In this document: piece after piece, positions 52,552 through 61,441 of the stretch | Position numbering within the stretch: the first letter of the stretch is position 1 | Layout: each line of letters opens with the position of its first letter | Source of the DNA: Ardenticatenales bacterium | GTDB lineage: Bacteria; Chloroflexota; Anaerolineae; Promineifilales; Promineifilaceae | Direction: 5' to 3' | DNA: 64,000 nucleotides | NCBI GenBank assembly: GCA_020634575.1 | Contig: JACKBM010000023.1 | Span: forward strand, 17,819-81,818 | Made by a program: the position numbers and the translations under genes | The notes under the pieces: model-generated | Seen by the model: the letters and a program-made list of their open reading frames with translations, nothing else | Databases searched by the model: none | What the model was told of the DNA's origin: nothing

Positions 52552-54003
52552 CTACTCTCCTAGCAGCAACGGCAACAGAATGCCGATGAGCAATGTAACG
52601 GCCCAAAGCGCTGCAGCCAGTGCACCCGCCGTTCTATGGCGTTGGAGCCAGGCCAACCTGGCGTTCATGCCGGTCGTAGCGCCGAATCAGGAACTGGAAA
52701 AAGAGTCCGAGGCCCAGCCCGTAAAGCAGATGGCCGACCAACGCCGGGTAACGGGCGACAGTGCCGGCCAGCGACCAGTCCACCGGTTGGCGCAGCAGCA
52801 GAAAAAGAGGGTGCCTGGGCCAAGCAACCACCACAAAAAGCCGTAGACCAGCCCCAGCCCATGCCGGAGCCATAACTGTAAGCCTCGTCGCGGAAAAGAA
52901 TGCCGTAGCTGCTGCCGACGATGATGGCGATCACCAGGTGAACCAGAAAGCCCAGGATGGGTGAGCTACCGCCGACCAGGCTGGCCACGCGCGGCAGGCT
53001 ATTTGTGCCGACCATCACAATCGTGAACAGCAGCCCGCCGATAATGCCGGCCCACTGCCCCCATGAGCAGGGCACGTACGCTCTGGGTGGCCGGCTTTCC
53101 GGGTCCAGTTCAGGGATCAGAATCGACAAAGAGGGCCTGCCAGAGTTTATTGAGCGGCGCATAACGCAAACCGAGTAGGGCGCCATACAAGATATGGGCG
53201 ATCAGCGGGGTGAAGGAGGATTGGGCGACGTGGAGGTTCCAATCCGGCCGTTGGCCGAAGAAAAGAAAGGCCAGGGTCATCTCGCCGAGCATCCACCAGC
53301 TGATGCCGTAGGTCATGCCCCAGATGACGGCAGAACCGGAGCTGCGGATATCGCGGTAAAAAGGCAGACCGAAGCTCATGCCGATGACGGCAATCAGGTA
53401 ATGGAGCAGGCCGCCGAGCAGGGCGGAATCAGAGCGGAGCAGGCCGGCGACGGCGGGGAAAAAAGAAGGAGCGGTCGATGCCCAGCAGGAAGACCCAGCC
53501 GCCGAGCAAACCGCCGATGCCGCCGATGAGGATGCTGCGCAGACGGGCGGGCAGGAGGTCGCAGGCGCGAGGGACCGGCCGGTTCCGCCCCTCATCCGCT
53601 CGCGGTACCAGCCGCACCAACGCCAGCAATCGCATCAGGAAATAGTAACCGAGCCCCAGCGCCGCCCGTAGGCGATCACCTGGCCCAGCAACAGGAAAAA
53701 CAGCTCGCGAATGGTGGCCCACATCCCAATAGAGGCCCTCGCCGCTGAGCAGCGGGAACAAGGTCAGATAGCCCAGGAACCGCCAGACCAACCCATACGC
53801 CTCGCCCCAGACCAGGCCGGCGCCGCCCTGCACCTGCGGCCCCACGACCAGGCACAAGAGCCGCCCAGAAAGGCGCTCAGCAAAAGATGGATCACAATGT
53901 GGTAAAACGGCCCAATCGCCAGGATAAACAAGACGCCGCCCAGCAGCCCGGCCAGGATGCCGGCCAACGAGCGAATGACGGCCTGAATCAATTTCTCAAC
54001 CAT
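52552..54003 (-). pseudogene. Membrane protein of three repeated units, broken by about five frameshifts
   Basis: Joined across frames from ATG 54003 (AGGAGGG upstream) to the stop at 52552, this encodes about 485 residues with three copies of a roughly 150-residue, four-helix unit. The recurring features are a first glycine-rich helix (GGLLGGWVFLLG), GxSxGLPF/GSSYGILF, WGxxYGxxWWxLG and a last LLYGxxLGLxF. The same unit forms the N-terminal domain of the upstream NDH-2-like protein. I do not recognise the family. It overlaps that gene by eight bases. Confidence 0.6.
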
Positions 54004-55780
54004 GCTGCCCTCCTGATGGCCCCAGGTCGACAATGGTCTGGTCCTGTTCCTGGCGGTAGCGCTGGCGGACCGGATCCGGCCGACTGAAGTTAACGGTCTG
54101 GACGATGTCGGGCGGGAAGAAGATGTCCAGCAACCAATCCAGCAACACCCGGACCTGTTTCTGCAACGTTGGCAGCTTGGAGAGGTAAATGCCCCGCCAC
54201 ATCAGCCAGGCGAGAAAGCCGGAGAAGCGGATGCCAAAAATCTCGGCCACGGCCAGCTGGTGGCCCAGCGCTGCCAGGCTGCCGATCATTTTGAATTTGA
54301 ACGGCTTGGTTGGTTTGCCGAGGAGGGTGGCGGCCACGTTGTAGCCGACTGTTTTGCCCTCGCGCAGGGCATGTTGGGCGGTGGGCGGTGCTGTGCCGCC
54401 CGTTGTCAGGTCGGGCACCTGGGCGCAATCACCGGCCGCCCAGACATTGTCGGCGCCGCTGACCTGGAGCTGGTTGTCGACGGCGAGTTGGCCCCGCTCC
54501 GTCAGCGGCAGGCCCAGCTGCTGCAATATCGGGCTGGGCTGGTTGCCCGCCGTCCAGACAAAAGTATGGCTGGGAATGGCGCCATCGCCAATCAGGACGG
54601 CGCCGCGGCGGGCGCCGGTGACGCGGACCCCCAGCTGGAACTCAACGCCCCGTTCAGCCAGCTTCTCCTGGGCGAATTTGCCGAGTTTTTCGCTCAGCTC
54701 CGGCAGGATGCGGTCGCGGGAATGGACCAGGACGGTGCGCAAATCGGCCGGGTGGACATTGGGATAGAAGGCGCAAATGCCGCGGGCGAAGTCGTTGATG
54801 CCGCCCAGCAGTTCAACGCCGGCAAAGCCGCCGCCGGCCACCACAAACGTGAGCAACTGCCGCCGCTGCGCCGGATCTGGCTCCAGGTCGGCCCTTTCGA
54901 ACATGTCGATGATCTGATTACGAATCAGGACGGCATCGTCCAGGCTCTTAAGCGTAAAAGCGTTCTGGGCGATTGATTCATTGCCGAAGAAGTTGGGCAC
55001 GCTGCCCACGGCCATGATGAGCTGGTCAAACGAGAGCGTTTTCTCAGCGGAGCGCGTGTCTGCGGTCAGCTGTAGCTGGCCGGCGGCCAGATCCACCCCG
55101 GCCACATCGCCCTGGATGACCTGGACGCGGTGGAAAAAGCTACGCAGGGTTGGGCTGATGTTCTGGGCGTTTACCGAGCTGGCAGATACTTCCGACAGCA
55201 TTGGGGTATGAATCAGGTAATTGTTCTGACTGATGAGGTAGATGGCGACTTCGGGGTGTTTGTCCAGCTCTTTTTCCAGCGCCTGGGCGGCGGCGACGCC
55301 GGCGTAACCACCGCCGACGATGACGACGCGCTGGCTGATGGGAACGGGACCGGCCGGTTTCGGCCACAACCGCAGCGGTCCATTAATGAAAGGGAACAGG
55401 AGTCCGTATAAAAACCCGCTGCCGCCGCCTTGAAGCAGGTAAAGGAACAATTTGGGGATGGCATCCTGGGCGGCGCCGGCTCCCCAGGCATGCCCCCGCC
55501 CGAGAAGCAGTGGTTGCAGGGTCAGCGCCCAGACAAACCAGAGAATCAGACCCAGAATGAAGCCCGTCGCCATATGCTCAGCGCCGCCGCCCTGGCGTGG
55601 GACAAACAGCAGGGCATAACTGCTGCCGATGAGTAGAGCGGCGACGATGACCCAGAAAAAACCGCCGACAGTAGCCAGGCTGACCTGCTCATCCCCGGCC
55701 AGTGCCAGGATAAGCAATAGCGGCAACGAGACAAGGAAGCCGATGGCTGCTCCCAAAATAAGGCGTCGCAAGGCGTGCAT
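53996..55780 (-). CDS. NDH-2-like FAD oxidoreductase with N-terminal membrane domain
   Basis: The 594-residue protein has an N-terminal four-helix membrane domain (about residues 1-140) followed by a type II NADH dehydrogenase-like flavoprotein. The FAD motif is VVIVGGGYAGVAAAQAL near residue 150 and the NAD motif is FVVAGGGFAGVELLGG. The ANVWAAGDCAQVPD block and the C-terminal amphipathic segment SGFLAWLMWRGIYLSKLP are typical of membrane-associated NDH-2. It would oxidise NADH and reduce quinone without pumping. The extra membrane domain is unusual. It heads a four-gene - strand group. Confidence 0.87.
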   Translation of the reverse strand: MHALRRLILGAAIGFLVSLPLLLILALAGDEQVSLATVGGFFWVIVAALLIGSSYALLFVPRQGGGAEHMATGFILGLILWFVWALTLQPLLLGRGHAWGAGAAQDAIPKLFLYLLQGGGSGFLYGLLFPFINGPLRLWPKPAGPVPISQRVVIVGGGYAGVAAAQALEKELDKHPEVAIYLISQNNYLIHTPMLSEVSASSVNAQNISPTLRSFFHRVQVIQGDVAGVDLAAGQLQLTADTRSAEKTLSFDQLIMAVGSVPNFFGNESIAQNAFTLKSLDDAVLIRNQIIDMFERADLEPDPAQRRQLLTFVVAGGGFAGVELLGGINDFARGICAFYPNVHPADLRTVLVHSRDRILPELSEKLGKFAQEKLAERGVEFQLGVRVTGARRGAVLIGDGAIPSHTFVWTAGNQPSPILQQLGLPLTERGQLAVDNQLQVSGADNVWAAGDCAQVPDLTTGGTAPPTAQHALREGKTVGYNVAATLLGKPTKPFKFKMIGSLAALGHQLAVAEIFGIRFSGFLAWLMWRGIYLSKLPTLQKQVRVLLDWLLDIFFPPDIVQTVNFSRPDPVRQRYRQEQDQTIVDLGPSGGQHG

Positions 55781-55888
55781 AAACCCTCCAGGTTGTTCAC
55801 TTCATGCGCCGCTTTTTCCCGGGGGCGGGAAAAATAGGCGGTCGAGGCTACAATAGCAGCAGTTGTCTGGATAGTAAAGGAGCTGCTG

Positions 55889-56737
55889 ATGAGCGAGATG
55901 TATCTGGTTGGTTATCAGGGGGAAACCGGTCCCCTCGTGGGTTTTGAGGAAGATGGTTGTCTCTACAGTCTGGAGATGGCGACGCCGACTCTGGATTATT
56001 TGTTGGCCAACGTGCCGGCAACGGAGCTGATTGGGCAACTGCGGGCTGCTCGGGGGGCAGAGGTGACCGATGCGGTGCCGGTGGCGCCTACCCATCTGCA
56101 GGAAATCTGGGCCGCTGGGGTGACTTACAAGACCAGTGAAGAAGCGCGCGAGCGTGAGTCGGACAACAGCACTATTTATACGCGGGTGTACAGCGCCGAA
56201 CGGCCGGAAATTTTTATGAAGGCGATGGGGTATGACGTGGTGAGCAGCGGCGAACCGGCCGGTATCCGTCGTGATGCCACCTGGTCTGTGCCCGAACCTG
56301 AACTCACCCTGGTCATCAATCGCCACATGGAGCTGATTGGCTTCACAGTCGGCAACGACATGAGCTCGCGGGACATCGAAGGGGCCAATCCCCTCTATCT
56401 GCCCCAGGCCAAGGTGTATGACGCCTCCTGTGCGCTCAGCCCCCGTATCTGGTTGCAGCCCGGGGCGACACAATGGCCGGATGTGACCATTCAGGTGCGC
56501 ATCGAACGCGCCGGCCAGACGATGTTTGCCGGCCAGACGAACACCGGTCAGATCAAGCGGACCCTGGCGGAGTTGGTCGAATACCTGGGCCGGTGCAAGA
56601 GCTTCCGCCACGGCGTCCTGTTGATGACCGGCACAGGGGTGGTGCCGCCGGACGAATTTACGTTGCTGGCCGGCGACACCGTTGCCATCACGATCGAGCC
56701 CATTGGTCAGTTGGTTAACGAAATCAAACTCGTTTAG
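55889..56737 (+). CDS. Fumarylacetoacetate hydrolase family protein
   Basis: This 282-residue enzyme has the FAH-fold C-terminal domain with WAAGVTYKTSEEARERES, PEIFMKAMG, VPEPELTLVINRHMELIGFT and the signature VGNDMSSRDIEGANPLYLPQ. Metal ligands are expected among these Glu/Asp. The pattern resembles 2-keto-3-deoxy sugar acid dehydratases and related hydrolases. The start is ATG 55889 with an AAGGAG site. It ends three bases before the kinase gene, so the two may be co-transcribed. Confidence 0.85.
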   Translation: MSEMYLVGYQGETGPLVGFEEDGCLYSLEMATPTLDYLLANVPATELIGQLRAARGAEVTDAVPVAPTHLQEIWAAGVTYKTSEEARERESDNSTIYTRVYSAERPEIFMKAMGYDVVSSGEPAGIRRDATWSVPEPELTLVINRHMELIGFTVGNDMSSRDIEGANPLYLPQAKVYDASCALSPRIWLQPGATQWPDVTIQVRIERAGQTMFAGQTNTGQIKRTLAELVEYLGRCKSFRHGVLLMTGTGVVPPDEFTLLAGDTVAITIEPIGQLVNEIKLV

Positions 56738-56740
56738 CCG

Positions 56741-59419
56741 GTGATGAACAGCTGGCGCAATTTCTTTGTGGAACCGGTGGTTACTGTCGTTGATGAGCGA
56801 CAGCGTGACCGTTTGCGCCTGCTGCAGAGTGCCGCCTGGATGTTTATCCCTCTCTGGAGCGCCTTTTTACTGATCGCGTATCTGTTGAGAGGCGAGATTA
56901 TCTGGCTGCCGCACGTGGTGGTCGGTCTGGGGTTGCCTCTTGTCGTGATACTGCTGGCCAGGTTTGGCGCTTTTCGGCCCGCAGTCTGGTTGGCCACGCT
57001 TTCATTTAGCATTGGAGTCTTGCTACGCATAATTCTGCCGCCACCGCCATTGAATTTCGGCGTTATGCCCACCTATCTCTTGCCCGGGCTCCTCTGCGCC
57101 GCCTTTTTATTGAGCTGGCGCGAGCTGATTCAGCTCGTCTTCGTAACCCTGGTGGCGCTTCTGGCCTGGCCCTTTCTGGATCCGCGCGTGGAGTTGATCA
57201 TTCTGCTGCCGGGGATCGGCATCTACTTCATCTGCTTCATGCTGCTTTATTTTGTGTTTCGCGCCCGGAAGTTGGATGAGGAGCGCCGGCGCCAGGAGTT
57301 AGAATTATCCCGTCAGATCATCACGCAGTTGCCGGATGCCGTGGTTGTGACCGACAGTCAGCAGCGTATCGCCCGCTGGCTGGGTAATGCCGAAGCGGTA
57401 TTTGGTTATGCGGAGTCGGACGCAGTTGGCCAGCCGGTGCGGCTGCTATTTCCTCGCGAGGCGCCGCTGGGGCAGGAGCGGGTTGTGGCGGAGCAGATCG
57501 CCCGTTTGAAGCAGTTCACCGACTATTTTCAGGTCCGGCGCCAGGATGGTCGGTTAATCGACGTTGAGGCCAATGTGCGCGAATGGCAGGCCGGCGACGG
57601 CGAAACCGACATCCGCCACGTCGGCGTTTTTCGTGACATCACCCGCCGGCTGCAGATGAACGCTGCTTTGCAGCGCAGTCTGGACAGCTATCAACAGCTG
57701 ATTTCTTCGGCTGTTTTTCCCATCATGATCGTCGTGGCCGAGGAGATTCGTTTTGTCAACGAAGCCAGTCTGCAGCTTTTGGGTCTGGGCCAACTCTCCG
57801 AGCTGATTGGTCAACCGCTGGCGCACTGGCTGCAGCCGCACGACCAGGCGACAACCCTGGCGGCCCTGGAGCAGATCACTCAGGGCGAGGCGGTGCCGGC
57901 TGTCAGCTGCGGGATGCGGCGTGCGGATGGGCAACATTTGGCAGTGGAAATATCCGGCATCTATATGGATATGGATGGCAGCCAGGCGGCGCTTCTGTTC
58001 CTGCAGGATGTGACGGAACGATTACAGGTAGAGCGCCAGCGCAGCCAGGCGGAAGCGACAATGCGCCGGCGCAATCAAGAGTTGACGCTGCTGAATGACC
58101 TGGGCCGCCAGATTGGCCGCCATTTGCGGGAGCAGGAATTTTTGCAGACGCTGTATGAAGAGGTGGGCAGACACATATTCCAGGCAGATTTCTTTGCCCT
58201 GCTGGAAGTGGATCAGCGCGATCACAGCCTGTCATACGTAGGCGCCTGGCTGGGCCACCGGCCGGTAACCATACCAACCGCCGAATTTCCCTTCAATCAA
58301 ACCCCCTTCCTGAATACGGTCATGACCGGCCAACCGGAGACTTTGCCCTGGCTGGCAGAGTACGCCAACCTGCATCCGGATCTGGCTGCCTATTTCGGCG
58401 CTACACAGGGCGCCACATTGATCGTCCCTATTCTGGCTGGTACTGCCGTGACCAGCATTGTCTGGGCCATTAGCCGCGATCCAGATGCCTTTACGGACAT
58501 GAATGTGACCTGGTTATCCACCCTGGCAGGGCAGATTGGTGTGACCCTGGAGAATGTGGCCCTCTATGCTCAGGCCCAACGGGAGATTGAAGAACGGCGC
58601 AAGGCTGAAAGTGCCCTGGCGGCAGAGCGGGAACAGTTGGCTCAGATGGTGACTGAGCGCACGGCCGAGCTGGTTCAGGCTAATGCTGATCTCCAGCGAG
58701 CCGCCCAGCATCGTGAAGAGTTCATGGCCAGTGTCAGCCACGAGCTGCGCACGCCGCTGACTGGCATTCTGGGCATGGCCGAGGCCTTGCAACGCCAGAC
58801 CCATGGGCAGCTTACGCCGCGGCAGCTCCGCTCTGTGCAGCAAATTGAAAGCAGTGGTCGCCACCTGCTGACGCTCATCAACGATCTGCTCGATCTGACG
58901 CGAATCAACGCCGGTCACCTGCAACTCAGTATCGAAAAAGCGGACGTGCGCGGGGTTTCCGAGGCCAGTATCGCCATGGTTTCAGCGCTGGCCAGCGAAA
59001 AATCGTTGACCCTTTGCGCACAGATCGATCCGGCCATCCGCACCATGCAGGCGGATAGTCGCCGCCTGGTCCAGATTCTGGTGAATCTGCTGAGCAATGC
59101 CATCAAATTCTCCCGCGCTGAAGGCCGGGTTGGGCTGGATGTGACCCTGCTGCCTGAGCAGGAACAGATCTGCTTTGCCATCTGGGACGAGGGCATCGGT
59201 ATTGCTGCTGATGACCTGGAGGAGATTTTTCAGCCGTTCTATCAGCTGGATCAGGGACTGGACCGACAATATGGCGGCTCAGGGCTGGGCCTGGCGCTGG
59301 TGCAGCGACTGGTCGACCTGCATGGCGGTCGCGTTTGGGCGGAGAGCGCATTGGGCCAGGGGAGCCGTTTCCTGGTGGAGCTTCCCCTCAGACAGGGTGA
59401 GACGGCAGTTCATTCCTAA
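56741..59419 (+). CDS. Membrane PAS-PAS-GAF sensor histidine kinase
   Basis: This protein is 892 residues from GTG 56741 (ATG 56744 is also possible). It has five to six N-terminal helices (about residues 25-175), then PAS1 (about 190-300, VTDSQQRIARWLGNAEAVFG), PAS2 (about 310-425), GAF (about 445-605), a coiled coil and HisKA with ASVSHELRTPLTG, where the phosphoacceptor His is about residue 667. The HATPase follows, with VNLLSNAIKFS and GSGLGLALVQRLV. No receiver domain and no adjacent response regulator are present, so the partner is elsewhere. Confidence 0.9.
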   Translation: MMNSWRNFFVEPVVTVVDERQRDRLRLLQSAAWMFIPLWSAFLLIAYLLRGEIIWLPHVVVGLGLPLVVILLARFGAFRPAVWLATLSFSIGVLLRIILPPPPLNFGVMPTYLLPGLLCAAFLLSWRELIQLVFVTLVALLAWPFLDPRVELIILLPGIGIYFICFMLLYFVFRARKLDEERRRQELELSRQIITQLPDAVVVTDSQQRIARWLGNAEAVFGYAESDAVGQPVRLLFPREAPLGQERVVAEQIARLKQFTDYFQVRRQDGRLIDVEANVREWQAGDGETDIRHVGVFRDITRRLQMNAALQRSLDSYQQLISSAVFPIMIVVAEEIRFVNEASLQLLGLGQLSELIGQPLAHWLQPHDQATTLAALEQITQGEAVPAVSCGMRRADGQHLAVEISGIYMDMDGSQAALLFLQDVTERLQVERQRSQAEATMRRRNQELTLLNDLGRQIGRHLREQEFLQTLYEEVGRHIFQADFFALLEVDQRDHSLSYVGAWLGHRPVTIPTAEFPFNQTPFLNTVMTGQPETLPWLAEYANLHPDLAAYFGATQGATLIVPILAGTAVTSIVWAISRDPDAFTDMNVTWLSTLAGQIGVTLENVALYAQAQREIEERRKAESALAAEREQLAQMVTERTAELVQANADLQRAAQHREEFMASVSHELRTPLTGILGMAEALQRQTHGQLTPRQLRSVQQIESSGRHLLTLINDLLDLTRINAGHLQLSIEKADVRGVSEASIAMVSALASEKSLTLCAQIDPAIRTMQADSRRLVQILVNLLSNAIKFSRAEGRVGLDVTLLPEQEQICFAIWDEGIGIAADDLEEIFQPFYQLDQGLDRQYGGSGLGLALVQRLVDLHGGRVWAESALGQGSRFLVELPLRQGETAVHS

Positions 59420-59592
59420 CCCATGCGTTGCGATGACAGCCAATCACTGCACTGCCTCTACTATTCAAAACTCAGACATCACTCTTTTCTGAACATTCGC
59501 TGAGTGCTGGGCCTGAGCCATGACCGGTTGTTATCTGTGTGACACCGGCCGGTTCAGATTCGCATATGATCGAGGCAGGCAAGGAGTGTTTC

Positions 59593-60501
59593 ATGAGGAG
59601 TTTTCGTAACACATTTCTGGCGGCATTGGTCCTTCTGGGGCTGGTAATTTGGGCCTGGCGACCCGCCACGATGGCCGCTCAGTCCACAGAGGCGCCTGCC
59701 GGCGGGCCAACCATCTATCTGCCCATCATCACCGCCCCGCCAACTTGTCCGGCCAGCAGCGGTAACAGCTATAGCGCTGGCACGGCCTATCAATTTGACC
59801 TGGATAATCCCGTCCGCCCAGCCGCACTTCATGCGGACAAGAACCTTGATCTGCGAGGCTATGCAGTGAACACCAGCAGCAGCTTCGCCCACGAATTGGT
59901 GAATTATGGTTCTGGCGATCCAACCCAACCGCCGCAGTTGGCCACGGCTTTTTCGCCCAACCGGGTGCCCCCATTCGCCCACTTTTACCGCGTCTACAAC
60001 TGGAACTGGGCCCCGTCGCCGGCGCCGGGAAGCCGCGGTACGCCGATTACTACCTGGCCAGTGACGGCAATCGGCTTTGACGTACCGGCCGGTGAAACCA
60101 TCCGCGTACCCAGCTCCGGTTACAACATCGGTGGTGGCATGGAAGCCATCGTTCTCTATGCCGATGCCAACAGCGTCGCCTTGCGCTACGCGCGTGAAGA
60201 CACCGGTGGTGGGGCCGGTTACACCGTCCACATCGATGGCATTTGCACCGACCCGAATCTGCTGGCGCTTTACAACCAATTGGATGCGGCGAACGGTCCG
60301 CGCTATCAATACGTCCCCCCGGCCAACCGCCCCTACAGTTACGATCTGCCAAACTTACCGGCCGGTAAACCTGTGGGCGTCGCTGGACCAGGCGAAGTGG
60401 TCCTGGCGATAGTTGACTCAGGTGGGTTTATGGACACGCGTTCCTGCAATGAGTGGTGGCAGATCCGGCCGGGCTATGGGGGCGGTTGTCCGCCGCCGTA
60501 A
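59593..60501 (+). CDS. Secreted protein of unknown function
   Basis: This 302-residue protein starts at ATG 59593 behind AAGGAG. It has a signal peptide (about residues 7-29, likely cleaved near MAAQ) followed by a segment with PTIYLPIITAPP, like the tails of other exported proteins here but placed at the N-terminus. The rest is rich in Asn, Pro, Tyr and Gly and includes YTVHIDGICTDPNLLALY and SCNEWWQIRPGYGGGCPPP. I do not recognise a family. It lies between the kinase and the FHA regulator. Confidence 0.62.
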   Translation: MRSFRNTFLAALVLLGLVIWAWRPATMAAQSTEAPAGGPTIYLPIITAPPTCPASSGNSYSAGTAYQFDLDNPVRPAALHADKNLDLRGYAVNTSSSFAHELVNYGSGDPTQPPQLATAFSPNRVPPFAHFYRVYNWNWAPSPAPGSRGTPITTWPVTAIGFDVPAGETIRVPSSGYNIGGGMEAIVLYADANSVALRYAREDTGGGAGYTVHIDGICTDPNLLALYNQLDAANGPRYQYVPPANRPYSYDLPNLPAGKPVGVAGPGEVVLAIVDSGGFMDTRSCNEWWQIRPGYGGGCPPP

Positions 60502-60506
60502 GCATC

Positions 60507-60542
60507 TTGACAGTTTGCGGGCGGGGCCGTACCCTTGACGCA
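60507..60542 (+). promoter_or_regulatory. Promoter of the FHA gene, leaderless arrangement
   Basis: TTGACA (60507-60512), a 17-base spacer and TACCCT (60530-60535) form a good promoter. The ATG at 60542 is seven bases after the -10 box, so the transcript would begin at or next to the start codon. There is no ribosome binding site, which fits leaderless translation. Confidence 0.6.
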
Positions 60543-61150
60543 TGTCTGAGCGCCCCCTGCCTACGTTGCTGGATCCGGCCGGTAATGCCCACCCTCTGTC
60601 AGGCGAGGAAATGGGGATCGGCCGGGCTATTGAGAATGAAATCGTCATCACCAGCAACCGGGTTTCCCGCGAACATGCCCGCATCTACCGGGACGGCTGG
60701 AAGGTAATGCTGGCGGATCTCGGCAGCAAGAATGGCACCTTCCTGAACGATGAGCGACTCATGGAGCCGCGCCAGCTTCAAGAAGGGGATCGCATCAAGG
60801 TGGGTGACGTCATTTTCCTTTTCCAGGACCCGGACAGTACCGTTCAGGACTCGCCGTTGCCTGAGCTGGACATCAATGAAGCGGTTGCCGAGGTGCGTGT
60901 CAACCGGCAGCTGGTCAGCCTGGCCCCCAAGGAATTCGCTCTCGTCAATTACCTCTTCCAGAACAGCGACCGGATCTGTTCCAAAGATGAGATCGGCCTG
61001 GCCGTCTGGCCGGAATATCAGGATGGCGTCTACGATTATCAGGTCGAAAACCTCATCCGTCGTCTCCGCACCAAGCTGGAACCCGATCCCCGCAATCCCC
61101 AGCTCCTGCTCACCATCCGCGGCCACGGCTACCGCCTCTTTCAACGCTAA
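60542..61150 (+). CDS. FHA domain fused to OmpR-type winged helix
   Basis: This 202-residue protein has an N-terminal FHA phosphothreonine-binding domain (about residues 20-95) with RVSREHARIY and LADLGSKNGTFLND. A C-terminal winged-helix domain (about 115-200) of the OmpR/PhoB type follows, with LVSLAPKEFALVNYLF, YQVENLIRRLRTKLEP and TIRGHGYRLF. It lacks a receiver, so DNA binding is probably governed by a phosphothreonine partner. The Ser/Thr kinase encoded just downstream is the natural candidate. Confidence 0.88.
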   Translation: MSERPLPTLLDPAGNAHPLSGEEMGIGRAIENEIVITSNRVSREHARIYRDGWKVMLADLGSKNGTFLNDERLMEPRQLQEGDRIKVGDVIFLFQDPDSTVQDSPLPELDINEAVAEVRVNRQLVSLAPKEFALVNYLFQNSDRICSKDEIGLAVWPEYQDGVYDYQVENLIRRLRTKLEPDPRNPQLLLTIRGHGYRLFQR

Positions 61151-61441
61151 AACAACCTCTGCTGCGCAAATCGATGTGAGCAAATGCCCAGAGCTCGGCT
61201 GTTAGTCATTTGTTAGGTGGCGGTTAGGTGTTTCGGGCCAAATCCGTTTATCTTTATTATGGAACTGAAAATTGAGACTTTCTCCGAAACGGAGCGTTGT
61301 TATCGTCGTACCTGGGCTTTATGCCAGTGCCCTTGAGGGCACTTCACGGTCATCAGCACGACGTTTTAACAGCTTGCGCTGAGCTTGGCGAAGGGTCGCC
61401 ACGCCGGGCAAATTCTTTTCGCCGCTATAATGGGGCTTCAT
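61151..61441 (+). promoter_or_regulatory. Intergenic region before the Ser/Thr kinase
   Basis: This 291-base stretch has no gene. Besides the GTTAG repeats it contains the palindrome AGTGCCC-ttga-GGGCACT near 61325-61342 and a TATAAT box at 61426-61431. The box ends 10 bases before the ATG at 61442 with no ribosome site, which suggests a very short leader. No matching -35 is evident. Confidence 0.4.
61201..61227 (+). promoter_or_regulatory. Three GTTAG direct repeats at 11-bp spacing
   Basis: GTTAG occurs at 61201, 61212 and 61223, exactly one helical turn apart and in the same orientation. OmpR/PhoB-type winged helices typically bind such 11-bp-spaced direct repeats. The site lies between the FHA-winged-helix gene and the kinase gene, so it is a candidate binding site for that regulator. 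Confidence 0.45.
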
